This document shows, piece by piece, positions 1-9,128 of a stretch of 64,000 bases of DNA. Source of the DNA: Huiozyma naganishii CBS 8797 (Eukaryota; Ascomycota; Saccharomycetes; Saccharomycetales; Saccharomycetaceae). The notes beneath the pieces were generated by a model, which saw nothing but the letters and a program-made list of their open reading frames with translations, did not search any database and had not been told where the DNA came from. Location of the stretch: positions 62,001-126,000 of the forward strand of contig NC_035925.1 of assembly GCF_000348985.1 (NCBI RefSeq), given 5' to 3'. How positions within the stretch are numbered: position 1 is the first letter of the stretch; each line of letters starts with the position of its first letter. A program made the translations under genes and the position numbers.

Positions 1-846
1 CAAGAGAGCAATTCTCGTTAGCGGGTGGTTCAACTCTAGAAACTTGGCGTCCGCCATGTCCTGACTCTTCTCGAAGACGTCGTTGTGGTTACCCAGGCTA
101 ACACCTCTGAACAGTTGTCCGTCGTTGTACGCCTTGAGGTCCTCCTTGTACGCTTGTTCCAAGTCCGCGATGTTGCTAATTTTCAACTCGTCAACGACAG
201 AGTACGCAATCTCGATATCGTGCATCGGTTTACGGTTCTCCTCTAGTTTCACTGCGCTCATCGCTTTAATCAAATCGTCCAATCCGGAAATGACCTGTCC
301 AAACACGACGTTCTTCCCGTTTCTCTCGTTCGAGCCGTTGATGTTCAAGTCGATCATGAAACGGGACTCGTTGCTGTCCTCCCCATGGTTCACCATCGAC
401 ACTCTACCGGGTCTGTCGTGTAGGATTGAGAAATTCTCATCCTCGAATTGTGACCCGTAGATGCAGAAAGTCTGCGGGTCCTCAAAGACACCGAAACTTT
501 CCAACCTGTCGCCAGGGATAACCTTCTGCAGCTTGAGACCTTTGTAGATAACTTTGATCGGGTCCTTAGTGGGGTCTGTCACCACATGGACACCCTTGGC
601 AATTGTGCGGAAGTTCTTAGTCGTCTTGGGCACGACGGAGTCGAACAACTTAATAGCAACGTCCACGGTCCTCTTCTTCTGCAGATGCTCGTCGTAGAAC
701 CTGAACCCCATCAGCACATTGGTCGATGATGGAGGGTCTGGCGGGTACATTTTCCTGAAGTCGAGAACTGGTTTATCCGTGGGAGAAGCCCAAATTGGAC
801 TCACGAAGAGGCAGCATGCCAAAAACAGCAACATATCACATAACAT
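1..846 (-). CDS. CPR8: CPR4/CPR8-type secretory cyclophilin, C-terminus cut by window start
   Basis: Peptidyl-prolyl isomerase-like protein of the secretory pathway; 282 residues are visible and the frame is still open at base 1. Residues 1-20 form a hydrophobic signal peptide. A cyclophilin fold follows, with the segments HDRPGRVSMV, SRFMIDLN and VVFGQVISGLDDL matching the yeast Cpr4/Cpr8 pair. The last visible residues (LNHPLTRIALL) match the stretch just before the C-terminal membrane segment of Cpr4. The usual FHRVI catalytic motif reads VQKVI and the FMxQGGD motif is absent, so isomerase activity is doubtful, as in its relatives. The next gene is BUD17, the neighbour of CPR8 in S. cerevisiae, hence the symbol; CPR4 is equally possible by sequence. 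Confidence 0.85.
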   Translation of the reverse strand, partial: MLCDMLLFLACCLFVSPIWASPTDKPVLDFRKMYPPDPPSSTNVLMGFRFYDEHLQKKRTVDVAIKLFDSVVPKTTKNFRTIAKGVHVVTDPTKDPIKVIYKGLKLQKVIPGDRLESFGVFEDPQTFCIYGSQFEDENFSILHDRPGRVSMVNHGEDSNESRFMIDLNINGSNERNGKNVVFGQVISGLDDLIKAMSAVKLEENRKPMHDIEIAYSVVDELKISNIADLEQAYKEDLKAYNDGQLFRGVSLGNHNDVFEKSQDMADAKFLELNHPLTRIALL

Positions 847-1109
847 CTTCTAAGCCGGGGGAAATTCTTTCTTTTACGCCTAGAAGTTCTTTCTTTTCCT
901 CTCTCTCACAGATGTGGTGAATTAGCAGTCCAATTGAATCCCCCAGTGCCTGAACAACACGGGGACCATCGAACACCAACCGCAACAGGACAACCTCTCG
1001 AGAAGTAGAGAACACGACAGCAGTCGACGATACAAAATCGAAAGAAACGACGATAGGAATGAAAAAAGTGTCCCTTTTGGGACATCGATCTGCGACCACT
1101 TAACGGCTC

Positions 1110-2069
1110 TTAAGTAGTAATAGTAGTAGTGGTAGTGGTAGTGACAGGGTCCGCTGGTGGGTCTGCTGCGGGCAGGACGATCAGATCGCGGCACTGGATC
1201 AGTTTCAGGTCCTGCACTTTCACTGGGGCGGGCCCTGCCACGAGTACGTCCGGGTCTGTCGCTTGGGCACGGTTCGGGGTCAGATCACACGTTCTTGAGA
1301 GGATCTGGGACGTCAGAGTCGCAGTAGCTGTGACAGCGTCGCCCAGGTGCATCTCCCGGGCAACAGAGTAATCCATCAGCAGTGCAGTGAACAGGTCGCC
1401 GCTCCCGTTGAACAGTGCGTTTATCTTCTTGATGGTGTGTGAGGAAGGATCTACTGTGAAATCTGGACCCCAGTAGCCAACGACGTAGTTTGTGTCCCGG
1501 GGGTCACCCCCGCATGTGTCCATGTCAATGCTTGTCACTACGATGCGTTGTACACGCGGGTACAGTTTGTGGAATCGGCGGAGACTCTCATGCAAGGACG
1601 GTGCGTCCCTGATCTTGGTGCCTGTGAGTAACTCCATTTCAAACTGATTAGGCGTCGTGAGGTACACGAGGTTGTCGCGCAGCAAAGTCCTATATACGTC
1701 TACAACAGTCTCAGAGACGTACAGTCTGTTGTTGTCTCCCAAAACAGGGTCGAGAACCCACTTGACGTGGGCCATCTTGGAGTTGATGATCCGGGCCATC
1801 TCCTCGAGTATTTCGCCGCTAGGACAATACCCAGTCAAAACAACGTCGTAGTGGATGTCCATGGATTCTATAAGCCCCTTTAACAACGTGTCCCGCAGGA
1901 CTTTCTCGGAGTACTGGAACCCAGAGAAGAACCCGTACCCTGGGTGGTTCGAGTACTGCACCGTGTTCAGTGCGTCAACGTCCCATCCTCGCAATTGCAG
2001 TGGGAAACTGGACGCTTTGTTGCCAACATACCCGTGTACCACATGCGATTGAATCAAAAGCGCCTTCAT
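1110..2069 (-). CDS. BUD17: Pyridoxal kinase-like protein (BUD16/BUD17 family)
   Basis: A 319-residue ribokinase-fold protein related to pyridoxal kinase, which phosphorylates B6 vitamers in the cytosol. Visible motifs are GYVGNKA (residues 13-19), DPVLGD (107-112), TPNQFE (139-144) and the phosphate-binding NGSGDLFTALL (221-231), where the Asp is the expected catalytic base; the usual GTGD reads GSGD. The start was set at the Met of MKALLIQSHV because homology begins there; an in-frame Met 63 bases upstream would add a His-rich leader. The C-terminus ends in a run of Thr encoded by a trinucleotide repeat (about 1113-1143). Its place between CPR4/8 and SEC12 favours BUD17 over BUD16. Confidence 0.88.
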   Translation of the reverse strand: MKALLIQSHVVHGYVGNKASSFPLQLRGWDVDALNTVQYSNHPGYGFFSGFQYSEKVLRDTLLKGLIESMDIHYDVVLTGYCPSGEILEEMARIINSKMAHVKWVLDPVLGDNNRLYVSETVVDVYRTLLRDNLVYLTTPNQFEMELLTGTKIRDAPSLHESLRRFHKLYPRVQRIVVTSIDMDTCGGDPRDTNYVVGYWGPDFTVDPSSHTIKKINALFNGSGDLFTALLMDYSVAREMHLGDAVTATATLTSQILSRTCDLTPNRAQATDPDVLVAGPAPVKVQDLKLIQCRDLIVLPAADPPADPVTTTTTTTITT

Positions 2070-2240
2070 GCCGCTGTGGTAGTGGTGGTGGTGATGCTCG
2101 CCATTACACTGTAGAGAGTGACAGCTTTTCAACTACAAACTTTTCAATGAAAATTACTACTAAGTATACTACGTTTAGTACTGTAATGACAAGTTGGCAG
2201 GTAGACAAATGTCCATTAATCGGAGCAGACTGTGTACGCA

Positions 2241-3488
2241 ATGAAGTTCCCAACCACGAATTTTGATGCTGGGTATCCTTTGTACGGTGCCAAATTTATC
2301 AAAGACGACACGGTTGTCGTCGCTGGTGGCGGGGGCGAGGGGAAGAACGGAATTCCCAACAAGTTGACTGTTTTGAAAGTGTCCCCGGAATCCGGGTTTG
2401 ACGTGGTCACTGAAGTCACCTTGTCCGACAACGATGATTCACCCACAGCGATGGATGCATTGGGGCCCAACGGTACCGTTCTGCTGGGTTGTAACGAGAA
2501 CAGTGCTAAAATTACCTCTGGTGAGGGGAACAAACACCTGAGAAAGTTTCAGTGTATGACCTCAAAGGGGGAAAAATGTACGCTCAAACACGTTGATGCT
2601 GTTGATCTGGACCACTCCAAAAGTATTGACGACTATACCAAATTGATAGAACTGTCCCCCAAGGGTGACCTCGCTGCCGTCGTGTCGTCAAAGGAGAATC
2701 CATCGGTACTTAAACTCGTTGACTCGAAGACGCTGGCCACAAGATTTGAAATCGAATCACCTCAAGAGATCAAGGACATTAGTGTATTGCCACAGGGTGA
2801 TTCCGTTTGCTTTTTGACCCCCCATGGGGTCAATATTGTTAACACCAAGACTGGAAAGATCGTGTCGACTCTGAGCGACATCACAGAGTACAACCTATCT
2901 AAATGTAAGTTCATTGACAACAGGACAGTTTTGGTGGCCTCGACTTTCCCACGAGGTAGACCAGGTGTCGTCCTCTTGGAGGTTGACATCTCTACTGGAG
3001 GGAATCCTCGGATCACTAAGAAACAAATCATATGCCACAAGTACCAAGGCATCACCGCTATGGATCTAAACAACGGGAATAAAATTGCTGCTTTAGCGAC
3101 AAACAGTAACGATCTTTTGCTTGTCAATTTGGTCACGTACAAGATTGTGGAAACGATCGCCGAGTTGCACGCGTTTGCTGTGACAAAAGTCACAATTTCG
3201 CCAGACGGGACCTCTGTTGTTAGCGTCAGTGCTGCAAACACTGTGCATTTGGTTAAGATACCCACCAATTTCGAGACACTCCAAACTGACAACGGGAAAC
3301 TCTTGCAATACGTTCTACTGTTCTTACTGATTCTGGCGATCAGTGTGTTCCTACAACGCAACAACTTGGGCATCCAGTCTACTACCTCTGAGTATTTGGA
3401 TTGGTTTATCGCGCGGCCTTCTAAGCAGAGTCCGAAGGTTTACGATTTTGCTGGGCCTGGAGAGGAGATGTCAATTCGTTACGATTAA
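2241..3488 (+). CDS. SEC12: Sec12-type guanine nucleotide exchange factor for Sar1
   Basis: A 415-residue ER membrane protein that activates the GTPase Sar1 to start COPII coat assembly. The cytosolic part is a WD40-like propeller. It carries the family K-loop around residues 29-42 (GGGGEGKNGIPNKL) and the conserved DNDDSPTAMDA segment. One membrane span follows at residues 354-372, then a lumenal tail of only about 43 residues, shorter than in S. cerevisiae Sec12 (471 residues overall) and far shorter than Sed4. The start is the Met of MKFPTTNF; another in-frame ATG lies 9 bases upstream. It converges with HCM1 and is divergent from BUD17 with about 170 bases between. Confidence 0.92.
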   Translation: MKFPTTNFDAGYPLYGAKFIKDDTVVVAGGGGEGKNGIPNKLTVLKVSPESGFDVVTEVTLSDNDDSPTAMDALGPNGTVLLGCNENSAKITSGEGNKHLRKFQCMTSKGEKCTLKHVDAVDLDHSKSIDDYTKLIELSPKGDLAAVVSSKENPSVLKLVDSKTLATRFEIESPQEIKDISVLPQGDSVCFLTPHGVNIVNTKTGKIVSTLSDITEYNLSKCKFIDNRTVLVASTFPRGRPGVVLLEVDISTGGNPRITKKQIICHKYQGITAMDLNNGNKIAALATNSNDLLLVNLVTYKIVETIAELHAFAVTKVTISPDGTSVVSVSAANTVHLVKIPTNFETLQTDNGKLLQYVLLFLLILAISVFLQRNNLGIQSTTSEYLDWFIARPSKQSPKVYDFAGPGEEMSIRYD

Positions 3489-3547
3489 TTATCACATTAT
3501 GATATATATAATACATTCAAGCCATTACATACATGTGTATATCTGAA

Positions 3548-3567
3548 TGTGTGTGTGTGTGTGTGTG
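3548..3567 (+). repeat. (GT)n microsatellite
   Basis: About ten GT units in the convergent gap between SEC12 and HCM1. Non-coding. Confidence 0.9.
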
Positions 3568-3579
3568 CAAAATATGCCG

Positions 3580-4596
3580 CTAGATGAATACGTCTGTACA
3601 AGAATCGAGCAATTGGTCCATATGGAACCATTCCTCCGTGTTTAGATTGTTCTGTTGTAATTGGAGGTCTGTGAACCCATTTTCGAACTTTGGAGTGCGT
3701 AGCAAGTCTAGCTTGGAATCTATATCGTCGATGATGTTCACCGTTTTGTCCTGCGATTGGTCGAAAGAATCCTTCATCGTTTGTACTGTCTGCACAGAGA
3801 AGCACGAGGATGGAGTTGAAGAGCTTGAGCTTGTATTGGAGGATGACGTGGGGAAATGTGACGCTGTTGGGTCGACATTCTCCTTGTCTGCTATGAGGTG
3901 TTGGTTGATGGATTTGAATTGTTCCCTTATTGAATTGGACTCCCTCGTATAGAATTGATCCTCGCGTCCGGGCACCACGGTCCATAGAAAACATTTCCTT
4001 TTGCAAGTACCATCCGTGTTTGAATCTATCTTCACTGTCTTTGCAAAATGTGGATTAGAGGACAAGTTATGTCTCACTGAGTTTTGCCAGCCTTGTTCGT
4101 TCATTTTGAAGTATGGGAAGTTCGATGATATCCAGCAGTATATCTGCTGTATCATCATAGCATTTTTGGGTGATTGCAAGATAGCGGCACAGATCAACTG
4201 AGAGTACGCCAGGTGTGGTTTCGTGTATGTCTGTCCCATCGACTGTCGCTGCTGCAAGTACTCGATCAGCTCCGAGTACGTGTATTGTCTTCTCTTCACT
4301 TTGGCAGTCCTCTCCCGACTAACACATTTCTGTACCTTCTTTGGTTTTGTAGGCGTATACGTAGCAGTCCAGTTCAGCGAGTTAACTGCGTTCACTTTAT
4401 TTAACGACGGGGACATCATCTGCAGCAAAGTGAACCGGAGCTCCTCTATATTTCTACCTGTGCAGTTCATATGTGCTGGTGTTGTTGTGATTTCCTTTAA
4501 AGCTACTAGTTTGTGGAACAAAACGAGTGTACCAAAGCAGGTGCAACAAGCAGAACCCATCTCGAGATATATAGAATTTGATCTGAAGGCATCCAA
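3580..4596 (-). CDS. HCM1: Forkhead transcription factor, HCM1-like
   Basis: A 338-residue protein with one forkhead DNA-binding domain at about residues 125-210; the recognition helix is visible as WQNSVRHNLS (170-179). AILQSP and QIYCWIS resemble Hcm1 more than Fkh1/2, and no FHA domain is present. In S. cerevisiae HCM1 lies close to SED4, the SEC12 paralogue, so context agrees. Hcm1 drives S-phase genes for chromosome segregation. The protein is well under the 564 residues of S. cerevisiae Hcm1, and the forkhead is divergent (HLAY for the usual PYSY). The N-terminus is uncertain; Met43 or Met60/61 could be the start. MCB and SCB-like sites about 120 bases upstream fit late-G1 expression. 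Low-complexity Ser-rich stretch at about 250-270. Confidence 0.75.
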   Translation of the reverse strand: MDAFRSNSIYLEMGSACCTCFGTLVLFHKLVALKEITTTPAHMNCTGRNIEELRFTLLQMMSPSLNKVNAVNSLNWTATYTPTKPKKVQKCVSRERTAKVKRRQYTYSELIEYLQQRQSMGQTYTKPHLAYSQLICAAILQSPKNAMMIQQIYCWISSNFPYFKMNEQGWQNSVRHNLSSNPHFAKTVKIDSNTDGTCKRKCFLWTVVPGREDQFYTRESNSIREQFKSINQHLIADKENVDPTASHFPTSSSNTSSSSSTPSSCFSVQTVQTMKDSFDQSQDKTVNIIDDIDSKLDLLRTPKFENGFTDLQLQQNNLNTEEWFHMDQLLDSCTDVFI

Positions 4597-5099
4597 ATAG
4601 CAGCAACGCGCACCACGATGCCACGGCGCCCGATGGGACAGTACACGCAGTTGGTATCAGCGACGCGAAATGCAATAAAATGTCTCTTTTAGGCGACAGT
4701 AATAACCATTTTGTGACGCGTTTTTTCGCGTATACCACTATATTAACGAATCTGACACTCTCACACTGACGAGGTGTCGAGGAGTCCTGAGCGACCGCGT
4801 CGTGTACTCCGGTCGTCCTACAGATACTAGTCTGCCGTCGTCTCTTGTCCGAACAGAGATGCTTGTTAACATTACTAAAGTGGTTTCTATCGTGTTTTTT
4901 ACGTACTGCTCTCTCGTGTTACTGAAGATTACAGAGATGATGTCTTGACGAATGCAGGATAGTAAGTGTCTCTCCACTTGTATTTGGTGCACATATTGGT
5001 GCTACCGTATAAACGTACTGTATATTGTGCTAGTGCCTCACATGTAGCACAGATGGAAAAATGTATATTACCCAAGATTGCTCGAGCGATGGACGGACT
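4597..5099. other. HCM1 promoter region and MPP6 3' flank
   Basis: Gap of about 500 bases. The left part carries cell-cycle sites upstream of HCM1 (4716-4730). The rest is without recognisable features; a short frame on the minus strand at 4738-4992 (84 codons) has no recognisable domain and was not accepted. Confidence 0.5.
4716..4730 (-). promoter_or_regulatory. MCB plus SCB-like element upstream of HCM1
   Basis: The MBF consensus ACGCGT lies at 4716-4721. It is followed directly by TTTCGCG (4724-4730), which reads CGCGAAA, an SBF-type site, on the minus strand. They sit about 120-135 bases upstream of the HCM1 start used here. S. cerevisiae HCM1 is a late-G1 gene, so MBF/SBF control is plausible; binding is inferred from sequence only. 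Confidence 0.55.
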
Positions 5100-5612
5100 T
5101 TATTCCTCTACTTTCCGTTTCGTCTTCTTACTCTTCTTGGTAGTGTCTTTGCTAGTCGCCGTTTCCTTTAATATCTTGTCTAGATCGTACCCATCTGCAT
5201 CAGCGTCCTTCCAGCCCTGCCCTGCCTCGTCCTCCTCCCGGGCCCTCTTCGGCGGAGCACCAAATGTCGTCCTGCCCTCCATGTTAAGCATCCCCCTGTT
5301 CAAATCCGTGTAGCTTGCGTTGCTGAGCACCACGGGCCTTCGTCTCCTCACCTGCAGACTCTTCGTGCGCCGACTGACTCCGGCGGGCAGCGTCACTGTG
5401 AACTGTTCCTGGGTACGGTGCTGCTGCGCCAGCTGCTGTCCAGCATTCTCTGCACTGCTGCTGCCGGTGCTACCACCATCCTCTGTCGCAGTACTGCTAG
5501 TCCCCTCTGCACTGGCACCAGCACTGGCACTGGCACCAGCACTGGCACTAGCACCAAACTTCATGAACTTCATGTTCATCACACGGCTCGAAAGAGCACC
5601 CTTCTGGCTCAT
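5100..5612 (-). CDS. MPP6: Nuclear exosome cofactor Mpp6
   Basis: A 170-residue protein (S. cerevisiae 186) that binds the nuclear exosome and promotes surveillance and 5.8S rRNA/pre-rRNA processing. The diagnostic N-terminal motif LSSRVMNMKFMKF is at about residues 7-19. The C-terminal region is highly charged, with YDLDKIL and a Lys-rich end. A perfectly repetitive Ser-Ala-Gly-Ala segment at about residues 20-36 comes from a GCACTGGCACCA-type minisatellite (about 5509-5556) and is probably a lineage-specific expansion. In S. cerevisiae MPP6 is YNR024W, close to SEC12, in agreement with this position. Upstream is MRPL50 on the same strand. Confidence 0.85.
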   Translation of the reverse strand: MSQKGALSSRVMNMKFMKFGASASAGASASAGASAEGTSSTATEDGGSTGSSSAENAGQQLAQQHRTQEQFTVTLPAGVSRRTKSLQVRRRRPVVLSNASYTDLNRGMLNMEGRTTFGAPPKRAREEDEAGQGWKDADADGYDLDKILKETATSKDTTKKSKKTKRKVEE

Positions 5613-5795
5613 ACCTGGCTATCAGTAACAGTGTCTCGCCACTCAACCAATCAACCAGTCAACCAACTGACTAGCGCACCCAGCTCTTCTACCTCATCGC
5701 TGCTGCTCACTATAAAATTTTTCAGTTAACTATACGTATACTGAGACTGTATGTACAAGTATGGTGTGTGGTTCCCAGTGCTGTGGGAGGGCGTT

Positions 5796-6206
5796 CTACA
5801 GGTCCAATCCCGGGATGCGGATATCCTTGACGGTTACAGGACTGTCCAGTACCCCTGTGCTGCTGCTTCCGGTTTTCTTGTTCTTGTCACTCTCTTGCAA
5901 ACGAGCAGCCACTTTCTCCCTTTCCAACTTATCCCTGCTCTCCCTCTCCGCCTTCTCATGGCGTGCCCGTAAGAGCGTCTGTCGGTCCCTGTACTGTCTC
6001 GCAAGCAATACATCGACGTCGCTCTCGGAGAGCACGTACCGTGCGCCGTTGTGTCGGTGCAAAGTGTTGATCATCAACGCGGGGCGCACCTTCGCGACTT
6101 GGCCCCTGTACAGTTGCAGACGTGGGAAGTCCGCGAGAAGTTGCACAGACACCCGCTTCGTTCGCTTCGTCACCGCGCTCAAACACACACCCGTCTGGCG
6201 GAACAT
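5796..6206 (-). CDS. MRPL50: Mitochondrial large-subunit ribosomal protein bL9m
   Basis: A 136-residue protein of the mitochondrial 54S subunit (S. cerevisiae Mrpl50 is 139). Residues 18-60 match the bL9 N-terminal fold: a VSVQLL-DFPRL strand pair, then [18 protein letters not shown] and the NGARYVL segment. A charged helical region follows, and the protein ends RIPGLDL, a shared C-terminal feature of yeast Mrpl50. The N-terminus is basic, as expected for mitochondrial import. It is divergent from ATP23 with 145 bases between the starts. Its strand is opposite to that predicted from S. cerevisiae YNR022C relative to the neighbouring genes. Confidence 0.78.
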   Translation of the reverse strand: MFRQTGVCLSAVTKRTKRVSVQLLADFPRLQLYRGQVAKVRPALMINTLHRHNGARYVLSESDVDVLLARQYRDRQTLLRARHEKAERESRDKLEREKVAARLQESDKNKKTGSSSTGVLDSPVTVKDIRIPGLDL

Positions 6207-6351
6207 CGCTGCGCTGTACTGCCTTGTTCGACTCCTGCCTCTCGTGCATGTAAGTAAGACGTTAACCGATATTTGAACAGAACTGTAACAGGAAGAGTCT
6301 TGAACAGTTGTGGGGGGGACACTGGTCTAGTAACTGGTGTCGTGGCTCGCT

Positions 6352-7062
6352 ATGGCTGGTGCTGGTGGGTTTGAGTGGTGGCGCAGGTCGATGCAGTACC
6401 GGACCGGGCTTGGGCTGACCGCGGAGGAGAAACAGCGGTACGAGGAGGACTATAAGAGTGTGCTTGGCGAGACAGGAGTAGTGCGTAGTTGCTACAAGAA
6501 CAGGGACTGGCTGCTTAAATACTCTCCTACGGTGGTGTTCATGATCCAGCAGATCGTTAAGCTGCAGGAGAGGCAGCAACAGCGGGATCGTCCTGTTGGA
6601 TCCACGGCGGTGCCCGGGATTCGGTTCGATGAGTCCCGGATTGTGTGCGACGTTTGCGACGAGTTGAAGTCAGGAGGGTACCACCCTGAGTTCGGTGTAC
6701 TGCTGTGCCAGAACCGGCTCAGGGACAAGTGGCACCTCGAGGATACTTTGGCGCACGAGCTAGTACACTGGTACGACAATCTCAAGTGGGAAGTCGATTG
6801 GTTGAACTTGCGGCATCACGCTTGTTCCGAGATCAGGGCGTCGTCGCTCTCTGGGGAGTGCAGGTTCTGGCAGGAGTTCAGCAGGAGAGGATTCGGGTTC
6901 ACGGTCAACCGTGGGCATCAGGACTGTGTCAGGCGTCGTGCAGTGATCAGCGTTACCGGGAACCCGAAATGCGACTCGCAAGAGCAAGCCGAACGAGTCG
7001 TCGACGAGGTGTGGGATTCCTGCTTTGGAGATACAAGACCCTTCAATGAGATATACAGGTAA
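6352..7062 (+). CDS. ATP23: Mitochondrial inner-membrane metalloprotease and assembly factor Atp23
   Basis: A 236-residue protein (S. cerevisiae 227) of the intermembrane space. It removes the presequence of mitochondrially encoded Atp6 and chaperones Fo assembly. The zinc protease signature HELVH is at residues 135-139. Conserved flanks are GFEWWRR near the N-terminus, LLCQNRLRDKWHLEDTL before the active site, and HHACSEIRASSLSGECRFW and VRRRAVISVTGNP after it. The many cysteines fit Mia40-dependent import. The start is the ATG just before AGAGGFEWW; the frame extends 15 bases upstream only with a GTG. The gene converges with ARE1/2. Confidence 0.95.
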   Translation: MAGAGGFEWWRRSMQYRTGLGLTAEEKQRYEEDYKSVLGETGVVRSCYKNRDWLLKYSPTVVFMIQQIVKLQERQQQRDRPVGSTAVPGIRFDESRIVCDVCDELKSGGYHPEFGVLLCQNRLRDKWHLEDTLAHELVHWYDNLKWEVDWLNLRHHACSEIRASSLSGECRFWQEFSRRGFGFTVNRGHQDCVRRRAVISVTGNPKCDSQEQAERVVDEVWDSCFGDTRPFNEIYR

Positions 7063-7145
7063 ACACAACGAACACAACTGAACTTGTAAATAGATGAGTG
7101 GTATATATGTACAATATGATAAACGTAAGAGAGGTTTCCCTCTCC

Positions 7146-8933
7146 TCAAATGGTCAAGTACAAAGTGCACATGAGCCCAGGTCCAATGCAGATACCGATC
7201 CAGAAAATAACGTTCCCGATGATTGGTTTGCCTCTGAAGAAGGCACAGTTGCTGATGGCCACTAGGGGCAGTTGTAACATTTGGAAGCAGAACAGGTAAA
7301 ACCGAAGTCTTTTGAAGATCACGTACATGGCCATTTCATGAACGACAGAGCTGATGAAGAAAGTCATGAACGTGGCCTGCTGTTTGGACAGTTTCAATGT
7401 GCTGATGGAGCTGTGGTAGACGTGGCGGAGTAAGAACTTGTACACTGGGACGTTCCAGATACGCGAGAACTCGTCCCATGTGACGCAGTTCCACCAGTCC
7501 CCATAAAAGTACCTGTCGCCAAACATGGTGAGTTCTGCGATGCAGTTCAATATGGCGTCCCAGATGAGGTAGAAGTCGAGCAGGTAGATCGCTATGAAGC
7601 TGGGCAGGATGTCGACGAGCAGGCCAGACCAAGTGACGAGTCTTTCGAACCAGGAGGTCCATTGGGACTCGCGGACCGCGGTGCACCGAAGCACAACAGG
7701 GTACATGAACACTTGTGCGGTGACAATCATGACGAAGATGGTACCAAAGATGGCGAACAGTTTCTCGACGACGTAATGCCAGCGGATCTTCTCCGTGCGA
7801 GGGTACTCGCTCTGGTACACCAAAGTGGGGAACATTGTGAACATGAAGTAGTTCTTGACGGTGATCGTCTGCGGGAAGGAGACGCCCCCGATTGACTGCG
7901 ACTCTAGTTCGAAGCGGCAAAACTCGAGACTCTTGTTCAGCGTACTTCTTGTCGTCTCGATCGCTTTGTCGTCAGATACCGCCGCAATGTCCTGTAGACG
8001 TGCCAAAGAGGCTCTGTCCTCTTGCAATTCGTTGTGGATGGACCACAGGTACCCGTTGTAGAAGGCAAACGAGTGCATCTTCATAAGCAAAACAAGCGAG
8101 TGTAGGAAGAGGAAGATCCGTGCAATCCAGTGGAACTCTAGCACCTGGTCGTTGATATAGATGAAAGCGACGACAAACAAGGGTTCGTACAGTGCCACGA
8201 TCCACCACCCGGCATTGTACCATTTGAGCACGCGGTGTTTACACAACCACTGCACGGAGAAGACGACGTATGTGGCCAAGTACATCGCTGCATCCATTGC
8301 TGCGACGCGGAAGAGACCCGTAGTCATGGTGTCTACGACCTCCCACTGCATGAATCTGTGGTGCGAGTCCCAGTAGTAATCCAGCACGAACTTGACGACG
8401 GAGAGCCCGACGGCCATCCAAGTGGCCACGTACAGCCCTGAGAACGACGTGGGGAGCGGCGAGTTGTCGAAGGGCACCTCCTTTTGTAGTTGCTCCTGAG
8501 CGTCGTCGCCGTCGCGATCGTCACCCCCACCAGACAGTTTCCTGCTGAGGATGTTCTCGCGGATGAGTTGTCTTCTAGCACGCTCCCTGGTCTTAATCTC
8601 AGCCTCCAACGTGGGGCCCTTGAAGTGTAACTGGAAGGGTTCTGTGATGGACCCGTCCAAAATGGACGATCTGATATGGAAGTCCACGTCGTCGAAGTAC
8701 GAGATGAACGCCGGTGAGGAGTCCCCGTCCCCGTCCCCCTTGCGCTGCTTCTTCCCCTGCCTGTACCTCGCGGCGATCTTGTCCTTGAGCACTGCGATGT
8801 GCCTCTGCAAGTGGGCGTCGTTGGGCGGGTTGGTACTCTCGTCATCCACGCTGGCCGCGGACGCGGCGCGGGTCGCCTGCACCTCGTCGTCCCCCAGATC
8901 GTCTGTGATAGAACTCCTCTCCGTCACTGCCAT
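7146..8933 (-). CDS. ARE2: Acyl-CoA:sterol O-acyltransferase (ACAT), MBOAT family
   Basis: A 595-residue ER multi-span enzyme that esterifies sterols for storage in lipid droplets (S. cerevisiae Are1 610, Are2 642). The first 150 residues are hydrophilic and cytosolic. Membrane segments run from about residue 155 to the end. The ACAT signature FYGDWWN is at 476-482 and the catalytic His is His532 in SSVVHEMAMYV. S. cerevisiae ARE2 (YNR019W) sits between ATP23 and RCF2 as here, so the ARE2 name follows position; a single ortholog of both ARE1 and ARE2 is equally likely. Codons strongly favour G or C in third position. Confidence 0.93.
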   Translation of the reverse strand: MAVTERSSITDDLGDDEVQATRAASAASVDDESTNPPNDAHLQRHIAVLKDKIAARYRQGKKQRKGDGDGDSSPAFISYFDDVDFHIRSSILDGSITEPFQLHFKGPTLEAEIKTRERARRQLIRENILSRKLSGGGDDRDGDDAQEQLQKEVPFDNSPLPTSFSGLYVATWMAVGLSVVKFVLDYYWDSHHRFMQWEVVDTMTTGLFRVAAMDAAMYLATYVVFSVQWLCKHRVLKWYNAGWWIVALYEPLFVVAFIYINDQVLEFHWIARIFLFLHSLVLLMKMHSFAFYNGYLWSIHNELQEDRASLARLQDIAAVSDDKAIETTRSTLNKSLEFCRFELESQSIGGVSFPQTITVKNYFMFTMFPTLVYQSEYPRTEKIRWHYVVEKLFAIFGTIFVMIVTAQVFMYPVVLRCTAVRESQWTSWFERLVTWSGLLVDILPSFIAIYLLDFYLIWDAILNCIAELTMFGDRYFYGDWWNCVTWDEFSRIWNVPVYKFLLRHVYHSSISTLKLSKQQATFMTFFISSVVHEMAMYVIFKRLRFYLFCFQMLQLPLVAISNCAFFRGKPIIGNVIFWIGICIGPGLMCTLYLTI

Positions 8934-9128
8934 TGCTTGCTGGTCTCTGTGCCACTGACACTGACACCTCCTATTCCTGAACCCTGTGTTCCTTTATATA
9001 ATGCTACTACTGCCACTACAGCGAACGGACAACCCGGTAACAGCGGATGATAGGGGCACGACGAGACGGCGCAGTGCAGTACTACGTAGGATATACATAC
9101 GTGGGGGAGGGGAGGCCTCTCTCGCGGC

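Noticed and set aside
4738..4992. An 84-codon minus-strand frame upstream of HCM1
   Set aside because: No resemblance to a known small yeast protein; lies over the promoter.
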